Shown here: positions 27,588 through 37,729 of the stretch, piece by piece
How positions within the stretch are numbered: position 1 is the first letter of the stretch
How the letters are laid out: every line of letters starts with the position of its first letter
Source of the DNA: Candidatus Atribacteria bacterium
GTDB lineage: Bacteria; Atribacterota; Atribacteria; Atribacterales; Caldatribacteriaceae
Reading direction: 5' to 3'
DNA: 42,206 nt
Assembly (NCBI GenBank): GCA_029549715.1
Contig: JAKPIQ010000127.1
Location: 1-42,206, forward strand
The notes under the pieces: model-generated
Seen by the model: the letters and a program-made list of their open reading frames with translations, nothing else
Told to the model about the DNA's origin: nothing
Database searches by the model: none
Made by a program: the position numbers and the translations under genes

Positions 27588-28598
27588 TTGCGAGAGTTAG
27601 AAGAATATTGGGAAAGTTTTCAGGAAGAGCTTAGAGAAGTCAATACCCTGAGTGACTGGAATTACCTGAAAGGTAAATACGTGGGGAAAAAAAGCCGGTG
27701 GGGAGAATTTTTAAGTGAGCTAAAAGAGCTGCCTGCCGAGGAGAAAAGAGTCTGGGGTAGAAAAATTAACCAGCTCAAGCGGGAAATGGAAGAGTTACTG
27801 GAGAAAAAATACCAGGAGCTTCTCTCCACTGAGGAAAAGTCAGAAATTGATATTACTCTTCCCGGAAAGAAAGGATGGTCGGGTTCCTTCCATCCTGTTC
27901 TCCTTACCCGGGATTGGATTTTGGCCATCTTTGAGAGTCTGGGATTTAGGATAGAAGAAGGACCGGAGATAGAAACCGAGTTTTACAACTTTGAAGCCCT
28001 GAATATTCCCCCTGACCATCCCGCTCGAGACGATCAAGATTCTTTTTATCTGGCTCCCGGTTATCTACTTCGCACCCACACTTCTCCTGCTCAAATCCGG
28101 GTGATGGAAAAAATGGAACCTCCTTTTAAAGTGGTAGTTCCAGGAAAATGCTATCGTCGAGATGCCTTTGATGCTACTCATAGTCCTATGTTTCACCAAA
28201 TAGAGGGTCTGGTAGTGGCTGAAGATATTTCCATGGGGGATTTGAAAGGCACCTTAGAGACTTTTGTACGTCGTTTTTTCGGAGAGGAGAGAAAGACAAG
28301 GTTTCGTCCCGGGTATTTTCCTTTTACTGAGCCCAGCGCAGAAGTAGATGTTTCCTGCGGAGTATGTGGAGGCAAAGGTTGCCGCTCCTGCGGATATAGT
28401 GGATGGTTAGAAATCCTGGGGTGTGGCTTAGTTCATCCTCAGGTTTTTGTTCATGCTGGCTATGACCCTCAAAAGGTACGAGGGTTTGCCTTTGGCATGG
28501 GGGTGGAAAGAATTACCATGCTCAAATTCGGCATAAAAGATATAAGGTGGTTTTTAGAAAACGATGTGCAGTTTTTGGAGCAATTTAAGATTTTTTAG
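27588..28598 (+). CDS. pheS: Phenylalanyl-tRNA synthetase alpha subunit
   Basis: HPVLLTRDWILAIFESLGFRIEEGPEIETEFYNFEALNIPPDHPARDDQDSFYL; LLRTHTSPAQIRVM; FAFGMGVERITMLKFGIKDIRWFLENDVQFLEQF. TTG start. Confidence 0.97.
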   Translation: MRELEEYWESFQEELREVNTLSDWNYLKGKYVGKKSRWGEFLSELKELPAEEKRVWGRKINQLKREMEELLEKKYQELLSTEEKSEIDITLPGKKGWSGSFHPVLLTRDWILAIFESLGFRIEEGPEIETEFYNFEALNIPPDHPARDDQDSFYLAPGYLLRTHTSPAQIRVMEKMEPPFKVVVPGKCYRRDAFDATHSPMFHQIEGLVVAEDISMGDLKGTLETFVRRFFGEERKTRFRPGYFPFTEPSAEVDVSCGVCGGKGCRSCGYSGWLEILGCGLVHPQVFVHAGYDPQKVRGFAFGMGVERITMLKFGIKDIRWFLENDVQFLEQFKIF

Positions 28599-28615
28599 GT
28601 GAGGCCGGTATTATT

Positions 28616-30964
28616 ATGAGAATTTCCTATGGTATTTTAAAAAGATTTTTACCTGATTTAGACCTCCCCGGCGAAGAATTGGCTACTCTTCTTACTGAAC
28701 AAGGGTTGATGGTGGAGAAAATCTGGAAAACAGAGGAGATATTTCCTTTTCCTCTTGTGGTAGCTACATTGGATAACGTAAAAAAAGGAATACTTTATTC
28801 CGAAGGAGAGGTTCATTTTCGAGGAGAGGTTTGGAATATAAAAGTAGATAACTGGGGTATGCCTGAGGAGAAAAGTAAAATAATAGTGGGAATGGAAGAG
28901 GGGATACCTCATTTTTTGCCCTGGGGAGGAGGAAGGGAAGAAATAATAGATTTTCTGATTACTGTTCCTTTTCCTGCAGAAGAAGGAGAGGAAGTCACCT
29001 CTCTTCTTTTAGGTGATGATGTAATTTTAGATATAGAAGTCACTGCTAATCGGGGAGACTGTCTTTCTTCTCTGGGTGTAGCTCGAGAGGTAGGGGCAAA
29101 ATTAGATCTCAAGTGGCAAATCCCCCCGGTTACTTATGAGGAAGCCGATACTCCTGCTGATTTCAGTTTGGAAAACCAGGCACCGGATCTCTGTCCTTAT
29201 TATACGGGAAAACATCTGAGGCGACTTTCTGTTCGTCCTTCCCCCTGGTGGGTGGTGAAAGAACTTTCTTTTTTGGGCTTGAGGCCGGTTAATAACGTAG
29301 TGGATTTTACTAACTTAGTAATGATGGAGATTGGCCAGCCTTTGCACGCTTTTGATGCCTCAGTTATTAAGGGGCGGAAAGTAGTGGTGAGAAGAGCGCA
29401 AGAGGGAGAAAAGCTAATTACCCTTGATGGGATAGAAAGAGAGCTATCTTCAGAGATGCTGGTAATAGCCGATGCTGAGCGTCCCATAGGTATAGCAGGA
29501 GTGATGGGGGGAAAAGAGAGCGAAATTACTCCTTTTACCTCAGAGGTATTTTTAGAAGCAGCTATTTTTGACCGGGTGGCGGTGAGAAAAACAGCTAAAG
29601 CCTTGGGGATGAGAACCGAAGCCTCTGCTCGTTTTGAGCGAGGGGTAGATCCAGAAAAAGTGACTTATGCTTCTCGTCGAGTGCTTCACCTTCTAGGAAA
29701 AGATGGAGAACCCGCCTCCGGCTGGCTTATAGCGGGTAGCCCTCCTGAAGAAGAGCGAAGAGTATCTTTTTCTCCCCAGGAGGTAGAAAAAACATTGGGT
29801 TGTTCTGTAACCAGGGAGGAAATGATAAAAATTTTGACTGGATTGGGTTTTGAGATAGACTCCTCTTCTAGAGGAGAGACCATTCAAGTTAAAGCTCCCA
29901 GCTGGCGAAGTGATGTTTATCTTCCTGTAGATATTGCCGAAGAAATAGGTCGAATACACGGTTATGATAAAATTATCCCTCGTCTCCCCCAGTTTTCTTT
30001 TGACCCTGGAAACAAAGATAAGGGTATCCTCACAGAAGAAAAATTGAGGAGACACCTGGTAGATAGAGGTTTGAAAGAAATAGTCAGTTTTCCTCTAATT
30101 AGCCCCCGGTTAGCGGAGTTATGGGGGACAAAAGAAGAACAGATAGAGATCAAAAATCCTCTTTCTCAAGAGCAATCTTATCTTCGCCCTCATCTTCTTT
30201 TATCAACTTTGGAGGTTTTGAAGATCAATGCTACCCGGGGAAGAAATAACTGGGGATTATTTGAAATAGGGAAAGTATTCCGAAAGGGGCTAAATTTTCC
30301 TTTTCAAGAAGAAAAAAGGCTGTTTATAGCTTTAACTGGTTATTTGTTGCCTCCTCTGTGGCAGAAGGGCGGAGAAGTGGATATTTTCTTACTGAAGGGC
30401 TTAATAGAAGAACTTCTGGATATAGCGGGTTTTGAACAAGAAGAAATCTGTTTCCGGGAGGACGGAGGATTTGGTTTAGAACCTTCTTCTTCTTTTCGAG
30501 TAGAAATTTCGAAACAAGAAGCAGGAAGAGGAGGGATTTTATCCTCTTCCTTTATTCGAGAATGGGGTTTTGGGGCTGAAATATATGTAGCGGAGCTTAA
30601 TCTGGATTTATTAATTACTGAAGAAAAGAAAACTTTCCAGTTACAAGAAGTGGTTACTTTTCCCTCTGTGGTTCGAGATATTTCTCTTCTGGTAGATGAG
30701 GCTACTAGATGGGGGGAAATAGAAGAAATAGTGAAAAGTACCATCTCTCGGGAAAGAATGGAGGTAGAAGCGGTAGAAATTTTTGACCTTTTCCAGGGAG
30801 GAAATGTTCCTCAGGGTAAGAAGAATTTTTCTTTTCGGGTTACTTTTCGCTCCCCGGAGAGGACTTTGAATGATGAGGAAGTAGATAAATGGGTGCAAAA
30901 AATTAAAGCGGACCTCAAAGAAAAAGAAGGTCTGCTTTTGCGGGAGGAACTGGTAAGTTTTTGA
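28616..30964 (+). CDS. pheT: Phenylalanyl-tRNA synthetase beta subunit
   Basis: MRISYGILKRFLPDLDLPGEELATLLTEQGLMVEKI; VTANRGDCLSSLGVAREVGA; NNVVDFTNLVMMEIGQPLHAFDA; C-terminal anticodon-binding-like domain. The usual EMAP/tRBD region appears divergent. Confidence 0.96.
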   Translation: MRISYGILKRFLPDLDLPGEELATLLTEQGLMVEKIWKTEEIFPFPLVVATLDNVKKGILYSEGEVHFRGEVWNIKVDNWGMPEEKSKIIVGMEEGIPHFLPWGGGREEIIDFLITVPFPAEEGEEVTSLLLGDDVILDIEVTANRGDCLSSLGVAREVGAKLDLKWQIPPVTYEEADTPADFSLENQAPDLCPYYTGKHLRRLSVRPSPWWVVKELSFLGLRPVNNVVDFTNLVMMEIGQPLHAFDASVIKGRKVVVRRAQEGEKLITLDGIERELSSEMLVIADAERPIGIAGVMGGKESEITPFTSEVFLEAAIFDRVAVRKTAKALGMRTEASARFERGVDPEKVTYASRRVLHLLGKDGEPASGWLIAGSPPEEERRVSFSPQEVEKTLGCSVTREEMIKILTGLGFEIDSSSRGETIQVKAPSWRSDVYLPVDIAEEIGRIHGYDKIIPRLPQFSFDPGNKDKGILTEEKLRRHLVDRGLKEIVSFPLISPRLAELWGTKEEQIEIKNPLSQEQSYLRPHLLLSTLEVLKINATRGRNNWGLFEIGKVFRKGLNFPFQEEKRLFIALTGYLLPPLWQKGGEVDIFLLKGLIEELLDIAGFEQEEICFREDGGFGLEPSSSFRVEISKQEAGRGGILSSSFIREWGFGAEIYVAELNLDLLITEEKKTFQLQEVVTFPSVVRDISLLVDEATRWGEIEEIVKSTISRERMEVEAVEIFDLFQGGNVPQGKKNFSFRVTFRSPERTLNDEEVDKWVQKIKADLKEKEGLLLREELVSF

Positions 30965-31497
30965 CCATAGATTGGTATTCCATTGTAGGTCTGATAATAT
31001 TAGGTATCAACATCATAAGGAGCGCTTTGCGGGGGTTTAGTAAAGAGTCCCTGGGGTTAATAGGTTTTCTGGGTGGTCTGGTAGCAGGTTTACAGTATTA
31101 TCCTGTGATAGGTGGTTTTTTTGCTCATTTGTTGGGCAAGTATTATATCTGGCTTTCCCCGGTGGGTTTTCTACTTCTTTTTTTGCCTTTAGTTATAATT
31201 TCCTCCTGGGTAGGGGTACGGTTCCGGAAAGTATTTGAAAATTTGGATATAGTGTGGGTGGATTCGATTTTGGGTTCCGTAACAGGAATAGCAAAGGGAG
31301 TCTTATGGTTTTCCCTTCTCACTCTTTTTCTTCTCAATCTCTCCTACTTTTCGGTGGTGAATCAACACATTTATCGTTCCTCTCTTTATTTTCGATTGAT
31401 TCAGCCTCTTTTTATTTACTTATATGAGTGGGTGCGAGAGATTCCTCACCTTCAATTTTTACAAGGAATATTACAAAAAGGGATAGGATGGGTATAA
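30961..31497 (+). CDS. CvpA family membrane protein
   Basis: IDWYSIVGLIILGINIIRSALRGFSKESLGLIGFLGGLVAGLQYY; upstream of mutS2 as is common. TTGA overlap with pheT. Confidence 0.85.
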   Translation: MTIDWYSIVGLIILGINIIRSALRGFSKESLGLIGFLGGLVAGLQYYPVIGGFFAHLLGKYYIWLSPVGFLLLFLPLVIISSWVGVRFRKVFENLDIVWVDSILGSVTGIAKGVLWFSLLTLFLLNLSYFSVVNQHIYRSSLYFRLIQPLFIYLYEWVREIPHLQFLQGILQKGIGWV

Positions 31498-33842
31498 ATC
31501 TCTCTCCTTTAGTTCTGGAAACTTTTGACTTTGATAAGATTGTAGAACGCTTAGTATCTCTCTGTTCTTCTTCCCCTGCTCAAGAACTAGCCCGCTCTAT
31601 CACTCCTTTTCCTGTGGAAGAGGTTTATCTCAGGATTCAAGAAGCCCGAGAAGCTCTGGATATGGTCCAGTTTGACGGAGCTTTGAGTTTTCGAGGATTA
31701 TCTGACCTTGGCCCTCTTTTTTCCCGAATAGAAGTGGTGGGTTCTTCCCTGAGCTTAGAGAATTTAATAGAGATTTTAAATTTTTTCCGATTGAGTTTGG
31801 AAATTCAAGAAGAAGCAAAAGAGCGAAAGATAAAAGAGAAGTACCCTTCTCTTTCTCCCTACTTTGATAGAATAAAGAATTTTCGTCCTCTGGTAAAGAA
31901 AATGGAGAAAGTTATTTCTAAGGAGGGCTATATTTTGGATACGGCAAGCGAGAGGCTCTGGGCGCTTAGAAAGAGGATTAAATTTCTCCAGGATAGAATT
32001 GGAAGAGAGTTAGAAGATATGCTCAATAGTTCTCGCTTAGCTCCTCTTCTCCAGGACAGGACCTATACCCAGAGAAGAGGACGGTATGTCATTCCTTTGA
32101 AAATTCAATATCGCAATGCTATAGATGGTCTGGTAATCGATTATTCTTCCAGTGGCTCAACTGTTTTTATTGAACCAGCTAAGATTTTGGAATTGGATAA
32201 CGAATTGGAATTGAATCGGTTGCAAGAAGAAGAGGAGATTGCTCGCTTACTGCGGGAGCTAACTTCCGAGCTTCGCCCTTTTTTGGGAGAAATAGGAGAG
32301 AGTTATGAGACTTTAGTCTATCTGGATCTATTGCAAGCTAAGGCTAATTTAGGTAAATCGTGGAGGGGAAATGTGCCTCAATGGGGAGAAAATCTGGTAA
32401 TTCGTGGTGGTCACCATCCTCTGTTGGGAGAAAAAGCGGTTCCCTTTGACCTGGAGCTATCTCCTGATAAATGTATTTTGGTGATAAGTGGACCTAATGC
32501 CGGAGGCAAAACTGTCCTTTTAAAAAGTGTAGCTTTAATAGTTTTTCTGACTTTTTGTGGTATTCCTCCGCCCCTGGAGAAAGGCTCATCTCTCCCTCTT
32601 TACCGTTATCTTTTTGTAGATATTGGTGACCATCAAGATTTGGAAAACGAACTGAGCACTTTTACTTATCGTCTGAATGGCTTGAAGAAAGCGTTACAGG
32701 AGGCTGAAAGCCCGGCTCTGTTTTTAATTGATGAGTTAGGAGGTGGTACAGACCCGGAGGAAGGTTCTGCCTTAGCTATAGCTATTCTTCAATATCTCCA
32801 AAAAAGGGGAATCACTACCTTAGTTACCACTCATCTTCCAGCGGTGAAACAATATGCTTTTCAAGAAGAAGGAGCAGTTCCAGCATCTTTAGCTTTTGAC
32901 CCCCAGACTCTGGAACCTACTTATCAGTTAGTGGTGGGGGAGATTGGGCCCAGTTATGGAATCCATATTGCCGAGAGAGTGGGTATTCCTCCGGAGATCA
33001 TTCAAACTGCCATTGCCATTGTAGATAAAAAAGAGTGGGAATTTAATCAGCTTCTTCTTGTCCTATCCCAGCGTCGGAAAGATTTGGACAGGTTGGTGGA
33101 AGAATATGAAAGTAAAATGGAGGAGTTACAGGAGAAAGAAGAAACATTGAAGCAGAAAGAGGAGGAACTGGAGAGGAAAAAGAGGAAGATAGAAAAGGAG
33201 ATAAAAGAAGAGTTTGCTGGCTATCTTCGCCGCACTCGAGGGGAAATATCTCAACTGGTAGGAAAGCTGAGAAAAGAGGAAAGATTGAATCAGGAGGAGT
33301 ATCAAAAGTTAAAGAAGCGCCTGAGAGAAGAAGAAAAGCGATGGGAAGAATTAGCTAGAGATGTAGAAGCTCCCTCTCTGCAGGAAAATTGGCAGGAAGG
33401 AGAAATAGCTGTAGTTGATTTTCTCCGGCAGGAGGGGGAAATTATTTCCCTGGATTTCAAAAAGAAAGAAGCGGTGGTAGAAATAGAAGGAAGAAAGGTT
33501 AAAACCTCTTTTTCTCATCTTAAGAGAGCAGAAAGCGAACTTGAAAAGAACAAATTATCTTCTTCTGTGGTGAGTTATTCTTCTCCTGTGCCTCGGGTTG
33601 GGAACCAGATAGAAATAATAGCTCTTAGCCGAGAAGAAGCTCAGGAAAAGCTAGAGAAATATTTTGATCAGGTAATCCTCACTGGCTTCCAAACTGTTTA
33701 TGTTATTCATGGAAAGGGAGAGGGTATTCTTCGGGAGGCCACTCATCAGTTTTTGCGCGACCATCCTTACGTGGAAAGCTTCCGCCTGGGATCTCCCGAA
33801 GAGGGAGGAGCGGGAATTACTGTAGTCACCCTTAAATCTTAG
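31488..33842 (+). CDS. mutS2: Endonuclease MutS2 (with Smr domain)
   Basis: SGPNAGGKTVLLKSVALI Walker A; LFLIDELGGGTDPEEGSALAIAIL; C-terminal Smr VYVIHGKGEGILREATHQFLRDHPYVESFRLGSPEEGGAGITVVTL. Confidence 0.95.
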   Translation: MGINLSPLVLETFDFDKIVERLVSLCSSSPAQELARSITPFPVEEVYLRIQEAREALDMVQFDGALSFRGLSDLGPLFSRIEVVGSSLSLENLIEILNFFRLSLEIQEEAKERKIKEKYPSLSPYFDRIKNFRPLVKKMEKVISKEGYILDTASERLWALRKRIKFLQDRIGRELEDMLNSSRLAPLLQDRTYTQRRGRYVIPLKIQYRNAIDGLVIDYSSSGSTVFIEPAKILELDNELELNRLQEEEEIARLLRELTSELRPFLGEIGESYETLVYLDLLQAKANLGKSWRGNVPQWGENLVIRGGHHPLLGEKAVPFDLELSPDKCILVISGPNAGGKTVLLKSVALIVFLTFCGIPPPLEKGSSLPLYRYLFVDIGDHQDLENELSTFTYRLNGLKKALQEAESPALFLIDELGGGTDPEEGSALAIAILQYLQKRGITTLVTTHLPAVKQYAFQEEGAVPASLAFDPQTLEPTYQLVVGEIGPSYGIHIAERVGIPPEIIQTAIAIVDKKEWEFNQLLLVLSQRRKDLDRLVEEYESKMEELQEKEETLKQKEEELERKKRKIEKEIKEEFAGYLRRTRGEISQLVGKLRKEERLNQEEYQKLKKRLREEEKRWEELARDVEAPSLQENWQEGEIAVVDFLRQEGEIISLDFKKKEAVVEIEGRKVKTSFSHLKRAESELEKNKLSSSVVSYSSPVPRVGNQIEIIALSREEAQEKLEKYFDQVILTGFQTVYVIHGKGEGILREATHQFLRDHPYVESFRLGSPEEGGAGITVVTLKS

Positions 33843-33850
33843 CTTCCTGG

Positions 33851-35758
33851 TTACTCGCTACACCACTCCCGGGGTTCTGTTCCCGCTTTGAAAGGAAGGG
33901 TAACCGCACTGCAGTTGGAAGACGCCAGTTTTCCACTTCTCATACAAACTTTTACCTCTCTTATTCCCGGAGGAGGGGTAAAATCGTGAACGGGAATATC
34001 TTGGTGAGCTTCCTTCATAACCTGGGAAAACAAAGGAGCAGCTATTACTCCTCCAGTTTTTCGCGGACCTAAAGGAGTGCGGTCATCGTTACCTAAATAT
34101 ATTCCGCAGACTAAATCAGGGGTGAAGCCCACAAACCAGGCATCAATGAAATCTTCGGTCGTCCCGGTTTTACCTCCTGCGGGACGATCTATTCGGGCTG
34201 CTTTTGCTGTTCCTCGCTCTATTACTCCCTGCAATAGGCGGGCCATAATATAAGCAGTATCTTCTGATAGAGCTCGACGTAAGGTTCTCTGGCTTTCATA
34301 GAGAGTTTCTCCAGAAAAATTCTCTATACGTAAGATGGCAATGGGTTCAGGGACCAGGCCTCTATTAGCAAAAGCGCAATAAGCATTGGTTAACTCCAAG
34401 AGGTTTACTTCTGAGGTTCCTAAGGCCAGGGACAAATCTCGGCGAAGATCACTCTTAATTCCCATTTTACGAGCATAATTTATTACTTTATCTACTCCAG
34501 TTTCCTGCAGGAGTTTTATCCCGATTATGTTTACTGATTTTTCTAAAGCTTCTCTTAAAGTAATGGGGCCGTTAAAAGTCTTTTCATAGTTTTGGGGTTT
34601 CCAGCCATTAGGAAAAACCAGAGGTTCATCCACTAAAATGGTACTGGGTGTGAAACCGCTATCTAGAGCAGCAGAATAGATGAAAGGCTTGAAAGCAGAC
34701 CCGGGTTGACGGTAGGCTTGAACCGCCCGGTTGAACTTGCTCTCATCATAATCTCGTCCTCCTACCATGGTTTTGATATAGCCAGTTTGGGGTTCAATGC
34801 ACAGAATAGCTCCTTGATATCCACTGTCTTTTAGAGCTTGATCGGCTACTTTTTGGATGTCTAAATCTATGGTGGTGTATATTTTTAACCCTCCACCAAA
34901 TATAGTTTCTTCATTATAACTTTTTTGTAGTTCCTTAATAAGATAATCCACAAAATAGGGGGCCGGAGAGCGGTTTTTCTCTCTCCCAGAAAGGACTATA
35001 GGGGTAGCGAGAGCCTCTTCCAGCTCTTCTTTAGAAATAAAACCGGCCTCTTTCATTCTTCTCAGTACTCTTCTTTGTTGTCTCTGGGCAGCAGATAAAT
35101 CTACATAAGGAGAAAAATTGCCTGGGGAGCGAGCCACTCCCGCTAACATGGCTATTTCTGCCAGATTGAGATCTTCTAAGTTTTTTCCAAAATAAATCTG
35201 GGCAGCAGCCTTTATTCCATAAGCACCATGCCCAAAATAAATCTGATTTAGATAAGCTTCTAATATTTCATTCTTGGTATATTTTTTTTCTAAGGTGAAA
35301 GCCAAGAAAATCTCTTGTATTTTTCTTTTCCAGGTACGGTGATGGGAAAGGAACAGGTTTCGAGAAAGCTGCTGGGTTATAGTGCTTGCCCCTTCTACTA
35401 TATCCATGTTTATCAGGTTTTGCCAGGCTGCTCGAGCAATGCCCCCTGGGTCTATACCCGGGTGGTGATAAAAATTTTGATCTTCACTGGCAATGAAAGC
35501 CTTCTTTATTATATCCGGGATTTGGGAGAGCTCAACATACTCCCTATTCTCGGTAAAGAGCTCTGCCAGAAGGCGACCCTCGATATCATAGATACGAGTG
35601 GTTAAAGGAGGAGAAAAATCATCTAATTGACTGGAAACTGTTTTTAAATCACCCAGCACAAAAACAAAAAGCACACACCATATTATTCCTCCTACCAAAA
35701 GACCGCAGAGGAAAACCAACCAGGGAGAGTTATTTTTAGTCTTTTTCACGACTTTCAT
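33851..35758 (-). CDS. Penicillin-binding protein 1A (transglycosylase/transpeptidase)
   Basis: IKKAFIASEDQNFYHHPGIDPGGIARAAWQN; EGASTITQQLSRNLFL; RQPGSAFKPFIYSAALDSGFTPSTIL; GGKTGTTEDFIDAWFVGFTPDLVCGIYLGND. Confidence 0.96.
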   Translation of the reverse strand: MKVVKKTKNNSPWLVFLCGLLVGGIIWCVLFVFVLGDLKTVSSQLDDFSPPLTTRIYDIEGRLLAELFTENREYVELSQIPDIIKKAFIASEDQNFYHHPGIDPGGIARAAWQNLINMDIVEGASTITQQLSRNLFLSHHRTWKRKIQEIFLAFTLEKKYTKNEILEAYLNQIYFGHGAYGIKAAAQIYFGKNLEDLNLAEIAMLAGVARSPGNFSPYVDLSAAQRQQRRVLRRMKEAGFISKEELEEALATPIVLSGREKNRSPAPYFVDYLIKELQKSYNEETIFGGGLKIYTTIDLDIQKVADQALKDSGYQGAILCIEPQTGYIKTMVGGRDYDESKFNRAVQAYRQPGSAFKPFIYSAALDSGFTPSTILVDEPLVFPNGWKPQNYEKTFNGPITLREALEKSVNIIGIKLLQETGVDKVINYARKMGIKSDLRRDLSLALGTSEVNLLELTNAYCAFANRGLVPEPIAILRIENFSGETLYESQRTLRRALSEDTAYIMARLLQGVIERGTAKAARIDRPAGGKTGTTEDFIDAWFVGFTPDLVCGIYLGNDDRTPLGPRKTGGVIAAPLFSQVMKEAHQDIPVHDFTPPPGIREVKVCMRSGKLASSNCSAVTLPFKAGTEPREWCSE

Positions 35759-35812
35759 TCTATATAATGTGAAATCCTTTCTTTATTTGATATAGTATAA
35801 TAAAATAGCTTC

Positions 35813-36310
35813 ATGGACAAAAGTCAAGGTTCGGAAAAAATCAGAAAAATTTCTCGAGCTGCTCTAATAGCTGCTCTTTACGTTTTATTAACCATTCTTC
35901 CCCCTTTTTATTCTTTTTCTTATGGTCCCATCCAGGTGAGGGTAGCAGAATGTTTGACTGTTCTACCCTTTCTTTTTCCCGAGACCATATGGGGTTTGGG
36001 CTTGGGTTGTTTTTTAGCTAATTTAGTGGGAGGCTTGGGTTTTTATGACTTTTTTCTGGGAACTATTTTTACTATCGTGGCTGGATATTTAACATCTCGG
36101 GTTCCTTATCCTTTTTTGGCCCCTCTGCCTCCCGTTTTGATAAATGGTTTTGGTGTATCTATCTACCTTTCTTTGTGGTTTAGAGTTCCTTATTTGTACT
36201 CGGTGCTTTACGTTATGCTGGGAGAAAGTATAGCTGCTTATGGTTTGGGATATCCTCTTTTGACATTTTTATTAACTAAACTAAAATATTACAGAAAGGA
36301 GCATGGATGA
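35813..36310 (+). CDS. queT: QueT family queuosine-precursor ECF transporter substrate-specific component
   Basis: RAALIAALYVLLTILPPFYSFSYGPIQVRVAECLTVLPFLFPETIWGLGLGCFLANLVGG. Confidence 0.88.
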   Translation: MDKSQGSEKIRKISRAALIAALYVLLTILPPFYSFSYGPIQVRVAECLTVLPFLFPETIWGLGLGCFLANLVGGLGFYDFFLGTIFTIVAGYLTSRVPYPFLAPLPPVLINGFGVSIYLSLWFRVPYLYSVLYVMLGESIAAYGLGYPLLTFLLTKLKYYRKEHG

Positions 36311-37548
36311 AATTGTCCCCAAAAGAGAGATTAGATAAAGACCTGGCGCTCATTGAACGAGGAGTAGAAGAAATCATCGGAATAGAAGATTTGAAGAGAA
36401 AATTATTGCGTTTTTACCAAACTGGTAAACCTTTAGTGGTAAAAGAGGGCTTTGACCCCAGTGCCCCCGATATTCATCTGGGACATACTGTTACTTTAAG
36501 AAAATTACGTCAATTCCAGGATTTGGGGCACCAAGTAGTTTTTTTAATTGGTGATTTTACGGGAAGAATTGGAGACCCCTCCGGCAGAAGCGAAACTCGT
36601 CGGCAATTGACCGAGGAAGAAGTTAAGCAAAATGCCCAAACCTACGCTCAGCAGGTTTCTAAAATTCTCGATTTACAAAAAACTATCATCGAGTTTAACA
36701 GCAAGTGGTTGAGCAAATTAACTCTTGCTGACTTGATTGAGATTACTTCTCGTATTACCGTAGCCCGGATGTTAGAGCGAGAAGATTTCGCTAAAAGACT
36801 GAAAACCGGAAAACCGGTGGGATTACATGAATTTCTCTATCCTGTGATGCAGGCTTACGATTCGGTGGCTCTTCAAGCTGATGTAGAGTTAGGGGGGAGA
36901 GACCAGCGCTTTAATCTTTTAGTAGGCCGGGACCTGCAGAGAGAGCTTGGTCAGGAACCTCAGGTGGTAATAACTATGCCTCTTTTAGAAGGAACCGATG
37001 GGGTAGAAAAAATGAGCAAAAGCTTGGGTAATTACATTGGTATAGACGAACCTCCTTTTACTATGTTTGGTAAAGTTATGTCCATTCCTGACTCTTTAAT
37101 CGAAAAATATTTTCTTCTGGTGACTGATGTCTCCGTAGAAGAAATTCAGAAAATGAAGACTGAATATGAAAAAGGTGAGCTTCATCCTCGGGATTGGAAA
37201 AAACGGTTAGCTTTTGAGATAGTTCGGATGTATCACGGAGAAAAAGAAGCTATCCTCTCTCAGGAAGATTTCGAACGAGCTTTTACCCGCAAAGAGATGC
37301 CCGAGGAAGCCCATGAAATAGTAATTCCCTCTTCTCTTCTCAGGGAGGGGAAAATCTGGATTTTGAGACTCCTCCAGGAAACGGGGGTTTCCTCTTCCAA
37401 TGCCGAGTTGCGAAGACTTATCGAACAGGGTGGAGTATATTTTAATGGAGAAAGAATTTCTAATGTAAATACTGACCTTCCCATACAAGATGGTGATTAC
37501 CTGAAAGTGGGCAAAAAAGATTTCTTCCGGATTAAATTAGAAGGCTGA
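36307..37548 (+). CDS. tyrS: Tyrosyl-tRNA synthetase
   Basis: VKEGFDPSAPDIHLGHTVTLRKLRQFQDLGHQVVFLIGDFTGRIGDPSGRSETR; KMSKSLGNYIGI; C-terminal S4 domain. Confidence 0.96.
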   Translation: MKLSPKERLDKDLALIERGVEEIIGIEDLKRKLLRFYQTGKPLVVKEGFDPSAPDIHLGHTVTLRKLRQFQDLGHQVVFLIGDFTGRIGDPSGRSETRRQLTEEEVKQNAQTYAQQVSKILDLQKTIIEFNSKWLSKLTLADLIEITSRITVARMLEREDFAKRLKTGKPVGLHEFLYPVMQAYDSVALQADVELGGRDQRFNLLVGRDLQRELGQEPQVVITMPLLEGTDGVEKMSKSLGNYIGIDEPPFTMFGKVMSIPDSLIEKYFLLVTDVSVEEIQKMKTEYEKGELHPRDWKKRLAFEIVRMYHGEKEAILSQEDFERAFTRKEMPEEAHEIVIPSSLLREGKIWILRLLQETGVSSSNAELRRLIEQGGVYFNGERISNVNTDLPIQDGDYLKVGKKDFFRIKLEG

Positions 37549-37729
37549 TCCCTGGCTTTTTTTCTTCTCGGGAAAAGTTTGCAAAAGGGGTAATCGGTTA
37601 TTTTTTAGCCAGGAGGGTGGACTCTCACCGGGGCAACTTTAATTCATGTATTGGGTAATTTGGTTCTCTCCTCCTTTTCTTCCCGGGTCACGAGAGGAGG
37701 GGTCAGGTAGTTTACCACTTTTTAAAAAT

